This document shows positions 57,812 to 64,000 of a DNA stretch of 64,000 nucleotides, one piece after another (positions within the stretch are counted from its first letter, which is position 1; the number at the start of each line of letters is the position of its first letter). Source of the DNA: Actinoplanes sandaracinus (GTDB lineage Bacteria > Actinomycetota > Actinomycetes > Mycobacteriales > Micromonosporaceae); assembly GCF_030009775.1 (NCBI RefSeq), contig NZ_JASCTH010000017.1, forward strand, positions 124,001-188,000, written 5' to 3'. The notes beneath the pieces are model-generated. The model did not search any database and was not told the DNA's origin. It saw only the letters and a program-made list of their open reading frames with translations. The position numbers and the translations under genes were made by a program.

Positions 57812-58849
57812 GTGCCACCACGGTGGACCGCGGACGCGGCCGGACTCCTCGCCGGATACCTGCTCGACGCGGCGCTCGGCGATCCACGACGGCTGCATCC
57901 GGTAGCCGGCTTCGGCACCGCCGCCGGCGCCCTGGAACGCCGCATCCACCGGCCCCACCGCCGGGCCGGGACGGCCTTCACCGCGATCGCCGTCGGACTA
58001 CCCGTCCTCGCCGGACTCGCCGCGGCCAGGGCCACCCGCAACCATCCGGCCGCCCGGATCGCCGTCACCGCCGCGGCCACCTGGACCGTGCTCGGCGGAC
58101 GCACCCTCCGCCGCGAAGCCCGCACCATGGCCCGTCACCTGGACGCCGGCGACCTGCCGGCCGCCCGGGGGCGGCTCAACCACCTGTGCGGCCGCGACCC
58201 GTCCGCACTCGACGAACCGGAACTCGCCCGGGCCACCGTCGAATCAGTCGCCGAGAACACCTCCGACGCCGTTGTCGCCCCGCTCGTCTGGGGCGCCCTG
58301 CTCGGCCCCGCCGGCCTGCTCGGATACCGGGCGGCCAACACGCTCGACGCCATGGTGGGACACCGCTCGCCGCGGTACGCGCGGTTCGGCACACCATCGG
58401 CGCGGCTCGACGACCTGCTCAACCTGGCGCCGTCGCGACTCACCGGCCTGATCACCGTGGCCGTGTCGCCGGTCGCCGGCGGAACGCCACGGGAGACGCT
58501 GCGGGTGTGGCGGCGCGACCGGGGCGACCATCCGTCGCCCAACGCCGGGCAGTGCGAGTCGGCCATGGCGGGGGCGCTCGGGGTGCGGCTCGGCGGACGC
58601 AACGTCTATTTCGGACGTAGCGAGACGCGGCCGTTCCTCGGGGACGGCCCGCGGCCGTCGGCGGTGCATCTGCGCCGGGCGGCCCGGGTCTCGGGAACGG
58701 TGGGCGCGGTGGCTGTCGTGCTGGCGGCCGCCGTGGCCGCGGCACGAAGTGCGATGACAGCCGGTGGAGGCGGCGGGGGCGGGGCGGGGCCCGAAGGGCC
58801 AGGGCGACCGGAACCGCGTACACCTGGATCGTGGTGCAGCCGCCGATGA
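57812..58849 (+). CDS. cobD: Adenosylcobinamide-phosphate synthase
   Basis: 345 aa, GTG start with GGAG seven bases upstream. CobD/CbiB family: membrane-embedded, with the start LLAGYLLDAALGDPRRLHPVAGFG and the conserved core VESVAENTSDAVVAPLVWGALLGPAGLLGYRAANTLDAMVGHRSPRYARFG, NAGQCESAMAGALGVRLGG. It attaches (R)-1-amino-2-propanol phosphate to adenosylcobyric acid in cobalamin synthesis. A Gly-rich tail follows the last helix. The stop overlaps the cobQ start by four bases. Confidence 0.95.
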   Translation: MPPRWTADAAGLLAGYLLDAALGDPRRLHPVAGFGTAAGALERRIHRPHRRAGTAFTAIAVGLPVLAGLAAARATRNHPAARIAVTAAATWTVLGGRTLRREARTMARHLDAGDLPAARGRLNHLCGRDPSALDEPELARATVESVAENTSDAVVAPLVWGALLGPAGLLGYRAANTLDAMVGHRSPRYARFGTPSARLDDLLNLAPSRLTGLITVAVSPVAGGTPRETLRVWRRDRGDHPSPNAGQCESAMAGALGVRLGGRNVYFGRSETRPFLGDGPRPSAVHLRRAARVSGTVGAVAVVLAAAVAAARSAMTAGGGGGGGAGPEGPGRPEPRTPGSWCSRR

Positions 58850-60378
58850 CCGCAGGCCTCTTGATCGCCGGCACCACCTCGGACGCCGGCAAGAGCATCC
58901 TGACCGCCGGAATCTGCCGCTGGCTGCACCGCCAGGGCGTCCGCGTGGCACCGTTCAAAGCCCAGAACATGTCCAACAACTCGGTCGTCGTGGTCACCCC
59001 CGACGGCCGGGGCGGCGAGATCGGCCGAGCCCAAGCCATGCAGGCGGCCGCCTGCGGCATCGCCCCCGACCTGCGGTTCAACCCGGTTCTGCTCAAGCCC
59101 GGCAGCGACCGTTCCAGTCAGGTGGTCCTCCTCGGCGAGGCCGTCGACACGGTGACCGCCGGCAACTACCGCACTCTGCGCCCGCGGCTCGCCGAGACCG
59201 CCCACGCCGCCCTGGACGACCTGCGAACCGACTACGACGTGGTGATCTGCGAGGGCGCCGGCAGCCCCACCGAGATCAACCTCCGCGACGGCGACTTCGT
59301 CAACATGGGCCTGGCCCGGCGGTTCGGGCTGCCCACGATCGTGGTCGGAGACATCGACCGGGGTGGGGTGTTCGCCGCCTTCTTCGGCACGCTGGCCCTG
59401 CTGTCTCGGGCGGATCAGGAACTGGTCTCCGGCTTCGTGATCAACAAATTCCGTGGTGACATGGGCCTGCTGCGGCCCGGACTGGACATGATCACCGCGG
59501 TGACCGGGCGGCCGGTCCACGGCGTCCTACCGTTCCACCTGGACATCTGGCTCGACGCGGAGGACTCCCTCGCGTACGGCCGGGCGCTGGGACGCCCCGG
59601 ACCGCCGCGCGGGACCGAGTGGCTGCGGGTCGCGGTGATCCGCGTTCCGCGGATCTCGAACGCCACCGACGCCGAGGCGCTCGCCGCCGAGCCCGGCGTG
59701 CGGGTTCAGCTGACCATCGAGCCGGCGGAGATCGCCGACGCCGACCTGGTGGTGATCCCCGGCTCCAAGGCGACCGTGAGTGATCTCGCCTGGCTGCGGG
59801 AGACCGGCCTGGCCGACGCGATCAGCGCGCACGCCGCCGCGGGCAAGCCGCTGCTGGGCATCTGCGGCGGCTTCCAGATGCTCGGCGAGAAGATCCACGA
59901 CGAGGTGGAGAGCGGCCGGGGTACGGCGCCCGGACTCGGCCTGCTGCCGGTGGAGATCACCTTCGCGCCCCGCAAGACGCTGGCCAGGTCGGTCGGCGCG
60001 GGTCTCGGTGTCCCGGTGCGCGGTTACGAGATTCATCACGGGTACGTGTCCACAGGCGCCCCGGAACCGCTCCTGCGCTACAGCGACGGCCGGCCGGAGG
60101 GCGCCGTCGCCGGAAACGTCTACGGCACGCACTGGCACGGGGCTTTCGAGTCGGACGAGTTCCGCCGCCGATTCCTGACCGAGGCCGCCCGCCAGGCCGG
60201 CCGGCACGGTTTCACGACCGCCCCGGACACCCGGTTCGCGTCGGTGCGCGAACGTGCCCTGGACGTGCTCGGTGACCTGGTCGAGGAGCACCTGGACACG
60301 GCGGCCCTGTGGCGGCTGATCGAGAACGGTCCCGTACCGGGAATGCCGTTCCTGCCGCCGGGCGCGCCGGCCACCTAG
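58846..60378 (+). CDS. cobQ: Cobyric acid synthase
   Basis: 510 aa from ATG 58846. The N-terminal ATPase domain has LLIAGTTSDAGKSILTAGICRWLHRQGVRVAPFKAQNMSNNS; the C-terminal class-I glutamine amidotransferase domain has the nucleophile Cys in LGICGGFQMLG and the His in YGTHWHGAFE. It amidates four carboxyls of adenosylcobyrinate, the step just before CobD. The ATGA overlap shows coupling. No cobalamin riboswitch was found upstream of the pair. Confidence 0.96.
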   Translation: MTAGLLIAGTTSDAGKSILTAGICRWLHRQGVRVAPFKAQNMSNNSVVVVTPDGRGGEIGRAQAMQAAACGIAPDLRFNPVLLKPGSDRSSQVVLLGEAVDTVTAGNYRTLRPRLAETAHAALDDLRTDYDVVICEGAGSPTEINLRDGDFVNMGLARRFGLPTIVVGDIDRGGVFAAFFGTLALLSRADQELVSGFVINKFRGDMGLLRPGLDMITAVTGRPVHGVLPFHLDIWLDAEDSLAYGRALGRPGPPRGTEWLRVAVIRVPRISNATDAEALAAEPGVRVQLTIEPAEIADADLVVIPGSKATVSDLAWLRETGLADAISAHAAAGKPLLGICGGFQMLGEKIHDEVESGRGTAPGLGLLPVEITFAPRKTLARSVGAGLGVPVRGYEIHHGYVSTGAPEPLLRYSDGRPEGAVAGNVYGTHWHGAFESDEFRRRFLTEAARQAGRHGFTTAPDTRFASVRERALDVLGDLVEEHLDTAALWRLIENGPVPGMPFLPPGAPAT

Positions 60379-60499
60379 GGACCGTTCTCAGGGTCTTCTC
60401 CGGGGTCCGGGTGAGGGACACGCGTTGCGTCACCGGCGTACGTTGGGGCCCGGAAGCGCGGCCGTGCGCCGCGGTAGCGGCGAGAACGGGGTGAGTCAG

Positions 60500-61579
60500 A
60501 TGACGACCGAAGATGACAACCGGCCGGCGCGCCGCCGTGTGGTCCTGACCGGCATCAGCTCGCGGGCCTGGGAACACCCCGCCGATCGGGGCGCGCTGTC
60601 CGCGCTGCGTGAGCTGCGTGGGTTCGACGACGTGGTGAAGACGTTCTTCGGCATGTGGAACGAGCGGGGTTTCCGGCTGATGTTCCTGGCCGGGGCGATC
60701 CGCGTCGACCACCGGCAGTACCCGCGGGTCTACCAGCGGTTCGCCGAGGCGGCGAGCACGCTCGACGTGGCCGAGCTTCCCGAGCTCTACGTCACGCAGA
60801 ACCCGCTTATCCACGGGCAGGCGATCGGCCTGGACCGGCCGTTCATCGTGATCAGCACGGGCGCGGTGGACAAACTCGACGATGACGAGTTGCGTGCCCT
60901 GCTCGGTCACGAGATCGGTCACGTGCGCAGCGGCCATGCCGTCTACAAGACCATCATGAAGATCCTGACCGGCTGGCTGGCCACGATCAGCTGGCTGCCG
61001 GTGGGTGTGATGGCTCTGCGGGCGATCATCGCGGCGATGCTGGAGTGGTGGCGCAAGGCCGAGCTCTCCGCTGACCGGGCCGGTCTCCTCGCCGGCCAGG
61101 ACCCGGCGGCCTCGTTGCGCCTGCTGATGAAGGTCGCGGGCGGCGGCGATCTGTCGCAGATCGACACCGCGGCGTTCCTGGAGCAGGCCGCGGAATACGA
61201 GGGCGGCGGCGACCTGCGCGACAGCCTTCATAAGATCGGCCTGACCGCGTGGAGCAGTCACCCGGTTCCGGTCGCCCGGGCCGCCGAGCTGCGCAAGTGG
61301 ATCGACTCTGGGGAGTATGCGCGGATCGTCGGCGGCGAATACCCGCGTCGTGACTCCGATGGCGACACGTCGGTCTCCGAGGACGTGAAGGCGGCGGCGA
61401 AGGCGTACCAGGACGACTTCGCCAACTCGCAGGATCCGCTGGTCGGCCTGGTGCGGCGTCTCGGTGGCGGAGCCGCCGACCTGGCCGGATCAGCCGCCGG
61501 CAAGGCCTACAACTGGGCCAGTGACGCGGCCCGGCGCGGGCGCCGCGACAACGGCGGAGACGGTACGCCGGACGCATGA
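60500..61579 (+). CDS. M48-family metallopeptidase
   Basis: 359 aa from ATG 60500 with GGTGAG five bases upstream; GTG 60491 is possible. The zinc motif HEIGH is in LRALLGHEIGHVRSGHAVYKT and the third ligand Glu is in KAELSADRAGLL. One or two hydrophobic stretches (ILTGWLATISWLPVGVMALRAII) follow the active site, as in HtpX/Ste24-like membrane peptidases. The C-terminal 60 residues are Gly/Ala/Arg-rich. Family members degrade damaged membrane or exported proteins. Confidence 0.9.
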   Translation: MTTEDDNRPARRRVVLTGISSRAWEHPADRGALSALRELRGFDDVVKTFFGMWNERGFRLMFLAGAIRVDHRQYPRVYQRFAEAASTLDVAELPELYVTQNPLIHGQAIGLDRPFIVISTGAVDKLDDDELRALLGHEIGHVRSGHAVYKTIMKILTGWLATISWLPVGVMALRAIIAAMLEWWRKAELSADRAGLLAGQDPAASLRLLMKVAGGGDLSQIDTAAFLEQAAEYEGGGDLRDSLHKIGLTAWSSHPVPVARAAELRKWIDSGEYARIVGGEYPRRDSDGDTSVSEDVKAAAKAYQDDFANSQDPLVGLVRRLGGGAADLAGSAAGKAYNWASDAARRGRRDNGGDGTPDA

Positions 61580-61630
61580 TCCACCGGCCGGGCCGGGAAG
61601 TTGTCGGCTTCCCGGCTTACGATCGGCGGC

Positions 61631-62983
61631 ATGAGCCTGAGTGAATCCGATCTGCGTGCCGCGATCCGGCGCGAGATGCCCGGTGTCCGCGCCGACCTGG
61701 AACGGCTGGTGCGGATCCCGGGCGTCGCTTTTGAAGGTTTCGACCACTCGCACGTCGAGCGGTCCGCCGAGGCGGTCGCCGAGTTGTTGCGCGGGTGCGG
61801 GCTCGACACCGAGATCGTCCGGCACGGCGGCCAGCCCGCCGTGATCGGCCGTAAGGCGGCGCCGCCCGGAGCGCCGACCGTGCTGCTCTACGCGCATCAT
61901 GACGTGCAGCCGGCGGGCGACCCAGCGTTGTGGACGAGCGACCCGTTCGAGCCGGTGGAGCGCGACGGCCGTCTCTACGGGCGCGGCGCGGCTGACGACA
62001 AGGCGGGCGTCATGGCGCACGTCGCCGCGTTGCGCGCGTTCGGCGACCGGCTCCCGGTCGGGGTCGTCGTGTTCGTCGAGGGCGAGGAGGAATACGGATC
62101 GGAGTCCCTCGACACGATCATCCACGAGCACCTGGAGGAGCTGCGCTCCGACGTGATCGTGATTGCCGACTCCGGCAACTGGGACATCGGCCGCCCCGCC
62201 CTGACCACCTCGCTGCGCGGCCTGGTCAACCTGTTCGCCGAGGTCAAGGTGTTGAAGAACGCCGTGCACAGCGGCATGTTCGGCGGCCCGGTGCCCGACG
62301 CGCTGATCACCCTCGTGCGGCTGCTGGCGACGCTGCACGACGACGACGGCGAGGTGGCGGTGACCGGCCTGGTCGGCCGCGAGGGCGCCAGCGTCGACTA
62401 TCCGGCCGACCGATTCCGGCATGAGGCCGGGGTCCTCGACGGTGTCGAGCTGATCGGCCGCGGCACGATCACCGACCGCATCTGGACCAAACCGTCGATC
62501 TCGGTGCTCGGCATCGACGCGCCGCGCACGCTGGAGGCGGCGAACGCGTTGCAGCCCAGCGCCAAAGCCAAGATCAGTGTCCGCCTGGCGCCGGGGGAAG
62601 ACCCCAAGGCGGCGTTCGAGGCGGTCCGCGCCCACCTGGAGAAGAACGTCCCGTGGGGCGCTCACCTGGAGCTCGCCTTGGAGAGTGACGGGTCGCCGTG
62701 TGTGATCGACGCGACCGGTCCGGTCTATGACGCCGCCCGGGCCGCGTTCCGTTCGGCCTGGGACGGCACTGAGCCGGTGGACATGGGTGTCGGCGGGTCG
62801 ATCCCGTTCATCGCCACCTTCCAGGAGCTGTTCCCCGGTGCGGCGATCCTGGTGACCGGTGTCGAGGACCCGTACTCGGCGGCCCACGGGCCGGACGAGA
62901 GCCTGCACCTCGGCGAGTTCGAGCGGGTCTGCGTGGCCGAGGCCCTGCTGCTCAAGAACGTTGCGGAGACTCTGACGACGTAG
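61631..62983 (+). CDS. M20-family dipeptidase / metallopeptidase
   Basis: 450 aa, ATG start. The two-metal site is visible: His in LLYAHHDVQP, bridging Asp in GRGAADDKAG, the Glu pair in VFVEGEEEYGS, Asp in VIADSGNWD, and the last His in YSAAHGPDES. A lid domain (about 195-320) separates the halves of the catalytic domain. It hydrolyses dipeptides or acylated amino acids in the cytoplasm. It is followed 16 bp later by the FAD monooxygenase gene, so they may share a transcript. Confidence 0.92.
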   Translation: MSLSESDLRAAIRREMPGVRADLERLVRIPGVAFEGFDHSHVERSAEAVAELLRGCGLDTEIVRHGGQPAVIGRKAAPPGAPTVLLYAHHDVQPAGDPALWTSDPFEPVERDGRLYGRGAADDKAGVMAHVAALRAFGDRLPVGVVVFVEGEEEYGSESLDTIIHEHLEELRSDVIVIADSGNWDIGRPALTTSLRGLVNLFAEVKVLKNAVHSGMFGGPVPDALITLVRLLATLHDDDGEVAVTGLVGREGASVDYPADRFRHEAGVLDGVELIGRGTITDRIWTKPSISVLGIDAPRTLEAANALQPSAKAKISVRLAPGEDPKAAFEAVRAHLEKNVPWGAHLELALESDGSPCVIDATGPVYDAARAAFRSAWDGTEPVDMGVGGSIPFIATFQELFPGAAILVTGVEDPYSAAHGPDESLHLGEFERVCVAEALLLKNVAETLTT

Positions 62984-62999
62984 GGGAACGGAGTGGCTG

Positions 63000-64000
63000 A
63001 TGGCCGAGCTGTCATGTGAGGTCCTCGTGGTGGGCGCCGGCCCGACCGGGCTGATGCTCGCCAACTGGCTGACCAGGCTCGGGGTTCGGGTGATCGTCGC
63101 GGACGGCAAGGACGGCCCGACGGTGGAGTCCCGCGCGCTCGTCGTCCAGGCACGCAGCCTGGAGATCTACGACCAGCTCGGCATCGGCGACCAGATTCTG
63201 GAGGCGGCGCACCGGGCCGAGGCGCTCGCGCCCGGGTTCGGTGCGCGCTCCTTCGGCCGCATCCCGCTCGGCCCGCTCGGCGCCGGCGTCACGCCGTACC
63301 CGTTCATCGAGATCCTGGAGCAGAGCCGCAACGAGGAGATTCTCTACGACCATCTGCGGAAACTCGGCGGCGACGTGTTCTGGGAGTCGCCGGTCACCGC
63401 GGTCGTGCAGACCGAGGACGGGGTCGAGGCGAAAGTCGGTCACGACACCGTGCGGGCCCGCTTCTGCGTCGGCTGTGACGGCGCAAACTCGGTGGTTCGC
63501 AAGGCCCGCCGCATCGCCTTCGAGGGGGTCACCAACCCGCACCGCTTCTTCGTGCTGGACGCGGCCGGCGTCGGTGGCCTGGTGCCGGGTGCGGTCAATG
63601 TCCGCCCCTACCGTCAGGACTTCCTGCTCGCGTTCCCGATGCGTGGCGCCGGCAACTGGCGGCTGATCGGGCTGGTCCGTGATGTGGACGGTGACGGCGC
63701 CCTCGACGAGGAGGACGCCCGCGACCGGATGCGACGGACGTACGGGGTCACCTGTGACCGTTCCCGCTGGTTCGCCACCTACCGGGTGCACCACCGGGTC
63801 GCCGCGGCCTTCCGGGACGGCCCGTTCCTCCTCGCCGGCGACGCCGCGCACGTGCACTCGCCGGTCGGTGGGCAGGGCATGAACACCGGCCTGCAAGACG
63901 CGCACAACCTCGCGTTCAAACTCGCCGACGTGCTGCGCGGCACCCGGCGGGACGGCTGGCTCGATCGCTACGAGGCCGAGCGCCGCCCGGTGGCCCGCAA
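63000..64000 (+). CDS. FAD-dependent aromatic monooxygenase (PHBH/TfdB type), 3' end outside window
   Basis: Open from ATG 63000 (GGAG six bases upstream) to the window edge, 333 codons visible. FAD-binding motifs are in order: VLVVGAGPTGLMLANWLTRLG, the GD-type CVGCDGANSVVRKA, and LLAGDAAHVHSPVGGQGMNTGLQDAHNLAFKL. It belongs to the class A flavin hydroxylases that act on phenols and polyketides with NAD(P)H. The substrate is unknown; roughly 170 or more C-terminal residues are missing. Confidence 0.92.
   Translation, partial: MAELSCEVLVVGAGPTGLMLANWLTRLGVRVIVADGKDGPTVESRALVVQARSLEIYDQLGIGDQILEAAHRAEALAPGFGARSFGRIPLGPLGAGVTPYPFIEILEQSRNEEILYDHLRKLGGDVFWESPVTAVVQTEDGVEAKVGHDTVRARFCVGCDGANSVVRKARRIAFEGVTNPHRFFVLDAAGVGGLVPGAVNVRPYRQDFLLAFPMRGAGNWRLIGLVRDVDGDGALDEEDARDRMRRTYGVTCDRSRWFATYRVHHRVAAAFRDGPFLLAGDAAHVHSPVGGQGMNTGLQDAHNLAFKLADVLRGTRRDGWLDRYEAERRPVAR

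Overview
The window is 64 kb of very GC-rich DNA with the gene style of a filamentous actinomycete, most probably the Micromonosporaceae (Actinoplanes-like). The reasons are frequent GTG and TTG starts, a conservon-type GTPase, SARP, ANTAR and ROK regulators, a GPGG small membrane protein, a probable c-di-AMP riboswitch ahead of an NlpC/P60 hydrolase, a MhuD-type haem monooxygenase, and a large secreted pectinase. The genus is an inference from these features; no marker gene such as 16S is present.

Layout. 1-6.4 kb: the end of a conservon GTPase, a membrane-tethered SARP regulator, a lipoprotein, a lactonase-family propeller and a solute-binding/VWA protein. 6.5-13 kb: carbohydrate block with a ROK repressor divergent from xylA-xylB, then a secreted protein joining a ricin-type lectin domain, a pectin methylesterase and a pectate lyase. 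13.2-21.4 kb: MFS transporter, GH13 glucosidase, HD hydrolase, MHYT membrane sensor, a coupled nucleotidyltransferase-BON-phosphoesterase operon, a dTMP-kinase-like protein and an SDR. 21.9-28.5 kb: group-2 sigma factor, riboswitch-controlled cell-wall hydrolase, small conserved actinobacterial proteins, a GAF-ANTAR regulator whose end is written by a tandem repeat, a 100-bp hairpin and MhuD. 28.6-46.8 kb: MarR plus DHA2 exporter, regulators, serA, a two-component system divergent from a lipoprotein-adaptor-ATPase-permease efflux operon, an SPFH protein, homocysteine methyltransferase and small membrane proteins.

46.8-55.1 kb is the most interesting part. It looks like a decayed integrative element lying against a tRNA-Arg(TCT) gene. 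Next to the tRNA are a tyrosine recombinase lacking its N-terminal half, the tail of an excisionase with a frameshift, and a RecD-like helicase cut by an in-frame amber codon. The cargo appears intact: a HTH-phosphoribosyltransferase regulator and a phosphatase-fold protein on one strand, and on the other a small Cys/Trp protein, a radical SAM/SPASM peptide maturase, a translationally coupled 54-residue peptide with a single C-terminal-region cysteine, and a phosphotransferase-fold kinase. This reads as a RiPP (probably sactipeptide-like) cluster carried by a dead mobile element.

55.1-64 kb returns to chromosomal genes: alpha/beta hydrolase, a TTG-start SSB paralogue, cobD-cobQ, an M48 metallopeptidase, an M20 peptidase and the start of a FAD monooxygenase cut by the window edge.
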